Positions 1 through 5,354 of a stretch of 5,354 nt of DNA are shown one piece after another; within the stretch, counting starts at the first letter, position 1; each line of letters begins with the position of its first letter. The notes beneath the pieces are model-generated. The model searched no databases, was not told where the DNA came from, and was given only the letters and a program-made list of their open reading frames with translations. Position numbers and translations under genes: made by a program. The DNA comes from Croceicoccus sp. (lineage in GTDB: Bacteria; Pseudomonadota; Alphaproteobacteria; Sphingomonadales; Sphingomonadaceae): assembly GCA_029936705.1 (NCBI GenBank), contig JAPYSD010000288.1:1-5354 (forward strand). The letters are read 5' to 3'.

Positions 1-645
1 GATGATGACCTTGCCGTTGAACACGCGCGGCGGGCCGGAGATGAAGCGCGGCTCGTCCTCGGCAAAGGTGCGTTTGGACCAGACGGGCTGGCCGGTCCTG
101 GCGTCGATGGCGATCAGGCGGCCGTCCTGCGTGGCGATATAGACCTTGCCATTCCACCACGCGATGCCGCGGCTGCCCCAGCCCTGGCGCAGCTTGTCGC
201 CCGATGCCTCGGGTGCCTTGGGGTCGTAGGTCCACAGCAGTTCGCCGGTCTTTGCATCCACCGCGTTGGCGACGCTGTAGCCGGACGCGAAATAGATCAC
301 CCCGTCCACCGCGATCGGCCCCGTGGCGGGATTGCCCGCCGGCAGGTCGAGCGACCATGCCAGCCCCAGCGAACCGACATTGCCGGTATCGATCTGCGTC
401 AGCGGGCTGAAATGCTGTTCGCCATAGGTGCGGCCGAACGCGGGCCAGTCGTCGCCCGAACTGGTGTCGAGCAGTATGGCGTTCGCCGCCTCGCCCGCCG
501 AGGCCTGCGCGCTGTCTGCCGGGGCCGATCCGCAGCCCGCCAGCGGCGCCGTCAGCGCGAGGGCCAGCGGCGGTGCCAGCGCGGCCAGCAGGAACGGCGG
601 CGTGGGCAGGCGTATCGGCAGCATCGGGCGTGGTCTTTCCATCAT
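1..645 (-). CDS. PQQ-dependent (quinoprotein) alcohol dehydrogenase, lipoprotein, N-terminal part
   Basis: This is the first 215 codons of a quinoprotein dehydrogenase of the methanol/ethanol family, an eight-bladed propeller that oxidises alcohols with PQQ in the periplasm. The gene leaves the window at base 1, so the later active-site residues are not visible. Residues 8-38 form a signal peptide ending in a lipobox (LAGC, Cys38), which predicts a membrane-anchored lipoprotein. The mature start DWPAFGRTYGEQHFSPLTQI (66-85) is the family's typical opening. Two tryptophan-docking motifs follow, AVDAKTGELLW (128-138) and AIDARTGQPVW (179-189), with SRGIAWWNGKVY (158-169) between them. The vicinal Cys-Cys expected just before SRG is absent; Arg-Gln stands there. 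Start: ATG at 645 (a second ATG follows at 642). Met8 at 624 is also possible, because GGAAAG lies before it and the lipoprotein signal begins there. The gene lies downstream of the receptor on the same strand. The family call is strong; the substrate is unknown. Confidence 0.9.
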   Translation of the reverse strand, partial: MMERPRPMLPIRLPTPPFLLAALAPPLALALTAPLAGCGSAPADSAQASAGEAANAILLDTSSGDDWPAFGRTYGEQHFSPLTQIDTGNVGSLGLAWSLDLPAGNPATGPIAVDGVIYFASGYSVANAVDAKTGELLWTYDPKAPEASGDKLRQGWGSRGIAWWNGKVYIATQDGRLIAIDARTGQPVWSKRTFAEDEPRFISGPPRVFNGKVII

Positions 646-708
646 CTGTATCGGCCCCCGCGCGCCGGTCGGGCCGGTTCGGCGGGGGGCATGGTAAACG
701 GGGTGGTG

Positions 709-739
709 GCGGGCGGCCCTTTTGGGGAAGGCCGCCCGC
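709..739 (-). terminator. Perfect 10-bp GC hairpin between receptor gene and dehydrogenase gene
   Basis: The arms at 709-718 (GCGGGCGGCC) and 730-739 (GGCCGCCCGC) are perfectly complementary around an 11-nt loop. The hairpin starts 12 bases beyond the receptor stop codon. No T-run follows the stem on either strand, so it is not a textbook intrinsic terminator. It could act as a weak or factor-assisted terminator, or as an mRNA-stabilising 3' end that lowers dehydrogenase expression relative to the receptor. The rest of the 646-750 gap shows nothing else recognisable. Confidence 0.55.
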
Positions 740-750
740 GGGGGACCGCT

Positions 751-3261
751 CTAGCGGAAGAGGTCCTGTCCGAACTTCGCCCCGACCTCGAGGCCGAAAT
801 AGCGCGGCGGGCCGTATTGCGCGTTCACCCACAGCCCGGCGACGTTCTGGATGCCCACGCGGTACCGCTCGTCCGTCAGGTTGCGGCCGATGGCGCGCAC
901 GTAATAACGCCCGTCGATCTCACCCAGCGTGATCGATGCGTTCACCAGCGTGCGCGCGTCGAGGAAGGTGTTGCCCAGCGGATCGTCGATCGCCTGCGTG
1001 TTCAGGTTGCGCCCGGTATAGGCGACATTGCCGTTGAAGGTCAGCGTATGTTCGGCGCCCACCGGCAGTTCGTAATTGCCGTCGACGGTCCACTGCCATT
1101 CGGGCGCGCGGTCCAGCGGGGCGGTGGCCAGGTCGTAACCGGCGTTGGGGGCGTCGTATTCCTTGTACTTGCCGTCCTGGTAACCGACCACGCCGCGCAG
1201 GGTGAAGCCCGCGAACGGATTGGCCGATGCCTCCATCTCCAGCCCCTTCACCTCGGCGCTGGCGGCGTTGACGAACAGCGTGACCTGGTTGGGCTGGCCG
1301 TTCACCTCGATCGGCACGTTCAGCTGCTTCTACAGGTCCTTGTACTCGACATAGAACGCGGTGAGGTTGAAGCGCAGCCGGTTGTTCAGGAATTCGGACT
1401 TGAAGCCCGCCTCGAAGCTGTCGGCGGTTTCGGGGTCGGTCGCGCGGGCCGTCTCGGCAAAGGCGTCGAGGTCGGTGCCGAACGCGGCGAACCCGCCGAT
1501 CTGGTCGTTGAAGCCGCCGCCCTTGTAGCCATGCGAATAGGTGCCGTAGACATAGAGGTCGGGCGTCGCCTGATAGCCGAGGCTGGCGCGGTAGGTCGGC
1601 TCCTTCCAGCTGTCCTTCACCTTCACGACATTGGCCGGATAGTCATAGACGCTGGCGTCGAGCGCGGTGTCGAGCGGGATCGACAGGTCGAAGCCGCCGT
1701 TCAGCTCGGCCGGGAACACCTGCTGGCGGCCGCGCCAGGTCTTGTCATCCCAAGTATAGCGCCCGCCCAAGGTCAGCTTCAGTTCCGGCGTGAACTCGTA
1801 CGTGCCCTCGGCAAAGACGGCCTTGGATGTCGCCTTTTGCGCGTTGCACAGGACATAGGGGGTGTTGTTCCATTCGCCGAACGCGAGCGGACCCGATGTC
1901 AGGTCCAGGAAGCCCAGCAGCTGCGACACGCAGAAATCGATCGTGTCGCGCTGGTAGAACCCGCCCACGATGAAGTCGAACGGCCCGCCCAGGTCGCTGG
2001 CAAAGCGCAGTTCCTGCTGCCAGGTCTTGCGGTCGTCGTCGCGCGAGGCATCGAAGAAGGACAGCGCCTCTCCGTCGGTGCCGATGGCGGTGGCGCCCGC
2101 ATAGGAGTTGGGGATCTGCGAACGCTGGTAGCGATAGCCCGAGACCGAAGTGAAGGTGCCGGGATCGATGCTGAGGTCGATATTGGCATAGACGCCGTCG
2201 ACGGAGATGCGCTGCCCGGCCTCCAGGTTGACGCTGGGCTCCGTCCGGCCGGTATAGGCCGCGCGGTCGAGCGGATCGATGTTTTGAGCGTTGGGATCGG
2301 TCAGCCCCAAAAGGTCGGTCAGCAGCGGGGTATCGCCCTCGTACAAATAGTTGACGTTGACCGAGGGGACGACGTCGGAGCGGTCGCGGATCCATTCGTA
2401 CTGGAACAGCGCGGACAGGTTGGAAGTGGGTTCCACCAGCAGCTTGGCGCGGGCCTGCCATACGTCCTTGCCGCCTAGCTTCTCTCCATCCAGGCAGCCC
2501 TGCTGGCCCTGGAACTTGTTGGGCACGAAGCCGGTGACCGGGCCATAGCAATGGCCGTTGCGGTAATAGCCGTCGGAGGTTTCGGACCCGATCACCAGCC
2601 GGGCCGCGGCCCAGTCGCCCAGCGGCACGTTGATCGCGCCCTGCAGGCGGGCGGTGCCGAATTCGCCGAACTCGGCGCGGCCTTCGACGCCGACGTAGTT
2701 GAGCACGGGGCGCTTGGTTCGCACCGTCACGACGCCGCCGGTGGTGTTCTTGCCGAACAGCGTGCCCTGCGGGCCGCGCAGCACTTCGACCTGTTCGATG
2801 TCGAAGGTGTCGAGCAGCTGGGTCTGGACCGAGGGGACCACGAAATCATCGACCAGCACGGCGACCGGCGGTTCGAAATAGACGATGATCGAGGTCTGGC
2901 CCACGCCGCGCATCGCGAACGAGGCGGCGTTGAAATTGGCGATGGTCGCGGCGGAGAAGTTCGGGACGAAGGCGGCAAGGTCGCCGATGTCGCGCGGCGA
3001 GGATTGCTGGATCAGCTGGCTGTCGATCGCCGACACCGCGATCGGCGTGGTCTGCAGGTCGGAATCGCGGCGGGTGGCGGTCACGACGATCTCGTTCAGG
3101 CCGGTCCGCGGGGCGGTGGGCGCATCGGCCTGCGCCGTCTGGTCTGCGGTCACGGTGCCGTCGGGCGCAGGGTCGGCCACATCCTGCGCGAAGGCGGTAT
3201 TCGACATGGACGCGATGGCAAGGGCCGACAGGGCACACTGGGCGGCGAGCTTGGTGTTCAT
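751..3261 (-). pseudogene. TonB-dependent outer-membrane receptor interrupted by an in-frame TAG
   Basis: This encodes a TonB-dependent receptor, which imports a scarce ligand across the outer membrane using TonB energy. Read through, it has 836 positions, a normal family length. Residues 1-25/26 are a Sec signal peptide (MNTKLAAQC..., cleavage near AFA|Q). A low-complexity linker leads to the TonB box, NEIVVTATRR (56-65). The plug follows, with PPVAVLVDD (131-139) and VEVLRGPQGTLFGKNTTGG (158-176); the barrel includes YSHGYKGGGF (575-584). Cysteines 238/256 and 444/472 could form two extracellular-loop disulfides. Codon 644 (1332-1330) is TAG after FYVEYKDL. The same frame then stays open for 192 codons to the typical C-terminus GPPRYFGLEVGAKF and a terminal TAG at 753-751. 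Without suppression the product is 643 residues, lacking the last strands and the C-terminal assembly signal, so it is probably non-functional. The start at 3261 is chosen because it begins the signal peptide; the frame is open upstream to an ATG at 3345. No N-terminal signalling domain is present. The substrate is unknown. Confidence 0.85.
1330..1332 (-). other. Premature amber codon inside the receptor gene
   Basis: The codon series reads TAC AAG GAC CTG TAG AAG CAG CTG AAC GTG. On both sides the protein is ordinary TonB-dependent receptor barrel in one and the same frame, so no frameshift is involved. The stretch VEYKDLQ with glutamine at this position is common in sphingomonad receptors, so a single CAG-to-TAG transition is the simplest origin (inference). 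A base-calling error would look the same. Confidence 0.9.
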
Positions 3262-3341
3262 TGCATTTCTCTGCCCATTCCGTCCCTCTTTGCGGGGACG
3301 ACAATGAAACCCGGGCGGTCCGGGCACAAACAGACATTCAT

Positions 3342-3361
3342 GCATGTTTGTATTTTTTGCA
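3342..3361 (+). repeat. Direct repeat copy 1, possible operator
   Basis: GCATGTTTGTATTTTTTGCA matches copy 2 at 3458-3478 in its first ten bases except one, and both end in a T-rich run followed by TGCA. It overlaps the candidate -35 of the receptor gene on the minus strand. With its flank it also forms an imperfect palindrome centred on ATGCAT (3341-3346). This suggests a site for a regulator shared by both divergent units; which regulator family cannot be told. Confidence 0.55.
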
Positions 3362-3457
3362 AGCCCCTTGTTGAAGCTGTCGCAAAAGCCCGGTCCCGTG
3401 CCGGATAGAAGGCAATTCGGGGGCGGGCGGGGTGCAATCCGCTCTTTCCAAAAGCAA

Positions 3458-3478
3458 GCATGTATGTTTTTTATTGCA
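3458..3478 (+). repeat. Direct repeat copy 2, possible operator
   Basis: This copy begins GCATGTATGT and ends TTTTATTGCA, in the same orientation as copy 1. The starts of the copies are 116 bases apart, close to eleven helical turns, so both would face the same side of the DNA. It lies 43 bases before the first ABM start codon, where a promoter or operator would be expected. Confidence 0.55.
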
Positions 3479-3509
3479 CTTCGAGCCGGCGTTCCGACCG
3501 GCTGCCCTT

Positions 3510-3515
3510 GGAGAG
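3510..3515 (+). promoter_or_regulatory. Ribosome binding site fixing the first ABM start
   Basis: GGAGAG followed by six bases and ATG at 3522 is a good Shine-Dalgarno site. It favours this start over an in-frame ATG at 3432, which would add 30 residues unlike the family and would place the AT-rich repeat inside the coding region. Confidence 0.8.
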
Positions 3516-3521
3516 AATCAG

Positions 3522-3818
3522 ATGGCTTACAGCTTCCTGTCGCGTTTTCGCATCAAGCCCGGCGAAGAGGACCGCTTCATCAAGGCGGCCCGCCGCATGG
3601 AGGCACAGGCACCGCAGGAGCCGGGCGTGCTGCATTTCCAGTTCTTCCGCCTGGGCGATCCGCACATGTTCGCGGTGCTGGAATCCTTTACCGACGAAGA
3701 CGCCGACAAGGCGCACATGGAATACGAGCAGAACAAGCCGCTGATCGCCGAGATGATCGAGTGCATGGACGGCCATTACGAGCGCGAGATGCTGCACGAC
3801 CTGGAGCCTGGCCGATGA
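3522..3818 (+). CDS. ABM-domain protein (antibiotic biosynthesis monooxygenase-like), first of a pair
   Basis: This 98-residue protein has the ABM or dimeric alpha/beta-barrel fold, a family of small cofactor-poor oxygenases, haem-degrading enzymes and isomerases that work as dimers. It follows the family pattern: a first strand FLSRFRIKPGEEDRF (5-19), a helix, EPGVLHFQFFR (33-43), FAVLESFTDEDADKAHM (50-66) with the usual histidine after the third strand (His65), then a helix and a final strand near 86-90. There is no signal peptide, so it is cytoplasmic. The start at 3522 is set by GGAGAG. The stop overlaps the next start as ATGA, so the two genes are translationally coupled. It is divergent from the receptor gene and probably controlled with it from 3262-3521. 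The fold call is strong; the reaction is unknown, and an isomerase or non-enzymatic role is possible. Confidence 0.85.
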   Translation: MAYSFLSRFRIKPGEEDRFIKAARRMEAQAPQEPGVLHFQFFRLGDPHMFAVLESFTDEDADKAHMEYEQNKPLIAEMIECMDGHYEREMLHDLEPGR

Positions 3819-4108
3819 GCGGCAAGAGCTTCATCGCCCAGCTGCGCGCCAAGCCCGAGCGGCGTGACGACCTGATCACCTATCAGAGCGAGCTGAAGAC
3901 GCTGGCGTTCGAGCGAGAGCCGGGCGTGGTCGTGTACGAGCTGTTCCAGTCGGACGACGATCTCGACCTGTTCCAGGTCGTCGCCACCTTCAAGGACGAT
4001 GCCGCGTTCGACACGCACATGGCCATCGACTTCCACGACCGGCTGGTGCCGCTGATCATGGAATGCGTCGAGGGTGAAATGAGCATCGCCTTCTACCGCT
4101 CCGTCTGA
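3815..4108 (+). CDS. ABM-domain protein, second of a translationally coupled pair
   Basis: This 97-residue protein is a second dimeric alpha/beta-barrel protein, evidently a diverged paralogue of its neighbour. Matching elements are FIAQLRAKPERRDDL (6-20), EPGVVVYELFQ (35-45), LFQVVATFKDDAAFDTHM (52-69, with His68 at the family position) and IAFYRSV at the end. It starts at the ATG overlapping the previous TGA; GGAG at 3803-3806, eight bases upstream, supports this. The frame is open far upstream, but that part overlaps the first ABM gene and is its shadow. Two different ABM subunits made in coupled amounts could form a heterodimer (inference). Substrate and reaction are unknown. A hairpin at 4129-4152 probably ends the transcript. 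Confidence 0.85.
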   Translation: MSGKSFIAQLRAKPERRDDLITYQSELKTLAFEREPGVVVYELFQSDDDLDLFQVVATFKDDAAFDTHMAIDFHDRLVPLIMECVEGEMSIAFYRSV

Positions 4109-4128
4109 ATAGCGCCATCTTGACCCTG

Positions 4129-4152
4129 GGTGTGGCCCGTATGGGCCGCGCC
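4129..4152 (+). terminator. Hairpin after the ABM gene pair
   Basis: The arms 4129-4138 (GGTGTGGCCC) and 4143-4152 (GGGCCGCGCC) pair over ten positions, two of them G-U, with loop GTAT. The stem starts 20 bases past the stop of the second ABM gene. A run of four T lies only 14 bases after the stem, so it is a weak intrinsic terminator candidate at best. Confidence 0.5.
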
Positions 4153-4187
4153 GGGGATCGGTGCGCTTTTCGGCGATAGTTGGCCAC

Positions 4188-4334
4188 GTGTGACACTTTG
4201 CCGGGGCGGGGCGGTCGGGGTCTCGTCCCTCGAACTGGTATCGTGTCTCCTGTTCGCCTGATTGTAAGGCGGATGGAGCAGGGCCTGTCTGGAATCCCGA
4301 TTTTCGGCGGCGGCACCCGGGCAAAGTGTCACGC
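4188..4334. repeat. 147-bp fold-back element with 15-bp inverted repeats and a concentric inner hairpin
   Basis: The ends 4188-4202 (GTGTGACACTTTGCC) and 4320-4334 (read on the minus strand, GCGTGACACTTTGCC) match at 14 of 15 positions. Midway lies a second inverted repeat, CTCC...CGCCT (4247-4259) with AGGCG...GGAG (4267-4278). The centre of the inner repeat is within about two bases of the centre of the outer one. TCGGG (4215-4219) and CCCGA (4296-4300) add a further pairing between the two. The segment carries no convincing ORF and sits between convergent genes. It could be a small non-autonomous mobile repeat, or a structured bidirectional 3' end. No clear target-site duplication flanks it. 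Confidence 0.5.
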
Positions 4335-4346
4335 ATGACAAAGCGG

Positions 4347-4373
4347 CGGCGGACGCGCCGCGGCCGCCCGCCG
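4347..4373 (-). terminator. Terminator-like GC hairpin after the SMP-30 gene
   Basis: On the minus strand, CGGCGGGCG (4373-4365) pairs with CGTCCGCCG (4355-4347), nine pairs with one G-U, around a nine-base loop. It begins 13 bases after the lactonase stop codon, and GCCGCTTTG follows the stem. The T-run is short, so efficiency is uncertain, but position and strength fit transcript termination. Confidence 0.55.
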
Positions 4374-4386
4374 GTCGTCGTGCAGG

Positions 4387-5262
4387 CTATTGGCGGTCAG
4401 GCTTGAGGCAGGCGAGCTCGGTCGGCGATCCGCACAGACCGCCAACCTCGACTTCGAGCGTGATGATGCCGCCCTTGCCCGGGGCGTCCGCATTGCCGCC
4501 GGTCGATACGTAGAGGCGGCGCGGGTCGCGTTCGTCGAACGCCAGGCTGACGATATGCGGAAAGCCGAAGGACATGGTCGTCATGGTCTTTCCATCTCCG
4601 CTCAGCCGCAGCAGCGTTCCGCTGGCCCAGCAGGCGGCCCACAGGCACCCCTGGGAATCGACGGCCAGACCGTCGCTGTCCTCAAGCGGCGCGATCAGCT
4701 TGCCTTCGCCCGGCAGGCCGTCGGCCAGCGGATAGCGCCAGATCCCCTTCGACGTTTCCGAGTGATAGAGCCAGCGCCCGCACGGGCTGAGCGCGATGCC
4801 GTTCGAGGCGAAGACGTCGCTGCGCAAGGTGGTCAGCGTGCCGTCCGCGCTCATGTGGAAGAACCGGCCCGGCTGCGGCGTGTCGCCGCGCGCCAGGATG
4901 GCGTCGAAATCGATCGTGCCCGCATAGAAACCGCCCCTGCCGTCACCCTCCATATCGTTGACCGCGACGATCGGCTGGCCGTCCAGTTCGTCCAGCACGG
5001 TTGTAGTCTGGCCGGTGGCGGGATCGAGGGCGACGATGCCGCCCTTGCCGCTGCACAGGACCTGTCCCGACCGGTCGAACATGATGCCGCCGACCCACAT
5101 GCGGCCCGGCAGCATCACCTCGGCCGCCTTGCCCGGACGCTTGCGATAGACGCCGCCGCCGGTGAGGTCGCTGAACCAGAGGTCGCCCTGCGGCGATACG
5201 CGCGGTGCCTCGACGAATTGCAGGCCTTCTACCAGCACGTCATGCATGTCCGTCTCCATCAT
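4387..5262 (-). CDS. SMP-30/gluconolactonase/LRE-family lactonase
   Basis: This 291-residue six-bladed propeller belongs to the SMP-30/gluconolactonase family, metal-dependent enzymes that open sugar lactones and other lactones. The four metal ligands are visible: Glu18 in FVEAPR, Asn102 in VNDM, Asn154 in SNGIALS and Asp197 in DSDGLAVD. These correspond to Glu18, Asn103, Asn154 and Asp204 of human SMP30. Asp103 beside the second ligand and blade repeats such as GDLWFSDLTGGGVYR (26-40) and GRWLYHSETSKGIWRY (162-177) also fit. There is no signal peptide, so it is cytoplasmic. The start at 5262 follows AAGG with suitable spacing. Met6 at 5247, after GGAG, is a real alternative and would give 286 residues. 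The frame is open further upstream to a TTG, but that part is unlike the family. The gene is convergent with the ABM pair and ends with TAG before a hairpin. The likely role is lactone hydrolysis in the same catabolic locus; the true substrate is unknown. Confidence 0.9.
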   Translation of the reverse strand: MMETDMHDVLVEGLQFVEAPRVSPQGDLWFSDLTGGGVYRKRPGKAAEVMLPGRMWVGGIMFDRSGQVLCSGKGGIVALDPATGQTTTVLDELDGQPIVAVNDMEGDGRGGFYAGTIDFDAILARGDTPQPGRFFHMSADGTLTTLRSDVFASNGIALSPCGRWLYHSETSKGIWRYPLADGLPGEGKLIAPLEDSDGLAVDSQGCLWAACWASGTLLRLSGDGKTMTTMSFGFPHIVSLAFDERDPRRLYVSTGGNADAPGKGGIITLEVEVGGLCGSPTELACLKPDRQ

Positions 5263-5354
5263 CGTTTCGCCTTTTGCTTGCGCCCGCCGCGCTCCACTCG
5301 TCCAGCATGTTGGCAAGAGGGCGTTCGGGCGGCTAACGCCTGTGCGTGACCATC
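5263..5354 (-). other. Upstream region of the lactonase gene; no confident gene
   Basis: These 92 bases hold the lactonase leader with AAGG before its start. Read on the minus strand from the window edge, one frame gives MVTHRR then TAG (5335-5333) and could be the tail of an upstream gene. Another frame is open right across and would end in a TGA overlapping the lactonase ATG, but its codon third positions lack the local GC bias. Neither can be confirmed from what is visible. Confidence 0.35.

Larger units (their letters stand above)
3262..3521. promoter_or_regulatory. Divergent intergenic control region between receptor gene and ABM genes
   Basis: These 260 bases separate two divergent start codons and should hold both promoters. 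The region contains AT-rich islands at 3342-3361 and 3458-3478 in otherwise GC-rich DNA. On the minus strand, TTGCAA (3362-3357) followed 17 bases later by GAATGT resembles a weak -35/-10 pair for the receptor. On the plus strand no convincing -35/-10 pair is seen; the AT-rich island ending 43 bases before the ABM start is the likeliest core promoter or operator. The 8-base palindrome CATGCATG lies at 3339-3346. The promoter calls are tentative; the location of the control region is firm. Confidence 0.6.

Noticed and set aside
751..1317. The receptor C-terminal part as a separate 188-residue gene starting at GTG
   Set aside because: It is in the same frame directly after the amber codon, has no good ribosome site or signal peptide, and is only the last part of a barrel, so it is the tail of the interrupted receptor.
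412..2478. A 688-codon open frame on the plus strand
   Set aside because: It lies antisense to the receptor gene and dehydrogenase start, crosses both gene borders, and has an Arg/Val/Gly-rich composition with no domain. It is a shadow of GC-biased codons on the other strand.
2551..3408. A 285-codon plus-strand frame across the receptor N-terminus
   Set aside because: It is antisense to clear plug-domain sequence, rich in repeated His/Asp/Gly/Arg, with no recognisable domain; a shadow frame.
3344..3814. A long N-terminal extension of the second ABM protein
   Set aside because: The extension overlaps the first ABM gene in another frame and reads as low-complexity Arg/Gly/Pro-rich sequence. 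The ATGA overlap and GGAG support the start at 3815.
5241..5248. CATGCATG at the lactonase start, identical to the palindrome at 3339-3346
   Set aside because: It is only eight bases and lies inside codons for Met-His. Its flanks do not match the promoter-region repeats, so it is probably coincidence.
4390..5349. A 319-codon plus-strand frame opposite the lactonase
   Set aside because: It mirrors the SMP-30 gene almost end to end, while the minus strand carries all four metal ligands. It is a shadow.

Overview
The window is GC-rich DNA from a Gram-negative bacterium. The strongly G/C-biased third codon positions, a large TonB-dependent receptor of the sphingomonad style (short signal peptide, NEIVVTATRR TonB box, YSHGYKGGGFN barrel motif) and the mix of small catabolic proteins suggest an alphaproteobacterium of the order Sphingomonadales. 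That placement is an inference from protein style, not a search result.

Layout. (1) 1-645, minus: the N-terminal 215 codons of a PQQ-dependent (quinoprotein) dehydrogenase with a lipoprotein signal; it runs off the left edge. (2) 646-750: a gap with a perfect 10-bp GC hairpin. (3) 751-3261, minus: a complete-length TonB-dependent outer-membrane receptor whose frame is cut by one in-frame TAG at 1332-1330. All the rest of the barrel is still readable in the same frame. (4) 3262-3521: a divergent intergenic region with two near-identical AT-rich direct repeats, 116 bp apart, the likely shared control region. (5) 3522-4108, plus: two translationally coupled ABM-fold (antibiotic biosynthesis monooxygenase-like) genes overlapping by ATGA. 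(6) 4109-4386: a convergent intergenic region with two terminator-like hairpins and a 147-bp fold-back structure. (7) 4387-5262, minus: an SMP-30/gluconolactonase-type lactonase with all four metal ligands. (8) 5263-5354: leader of that gene, with no confident gene.

How the genes may work together (inference). The set is outer-membrane uptake (receptor), periplasmic oxidation (quinoprotein dehydrogenase), small ABM-type oxygenases or isomerases, and a lactonase. This looks like a catabolic locus for an imported organic compound carrying an alcohol or phenol that yields a lactone. The substrate cannot be read from the sequence. No RNA gene, CRISPR array, transposase or integrase was seen. The points most worth checking are the amber codon in the receptor, the paired repeats in the divergent promoter region, the concentric fold-back element at 4188-4334, the ABM pair, and the loss of the vicinal cysteine pair in the dehydrogenase.
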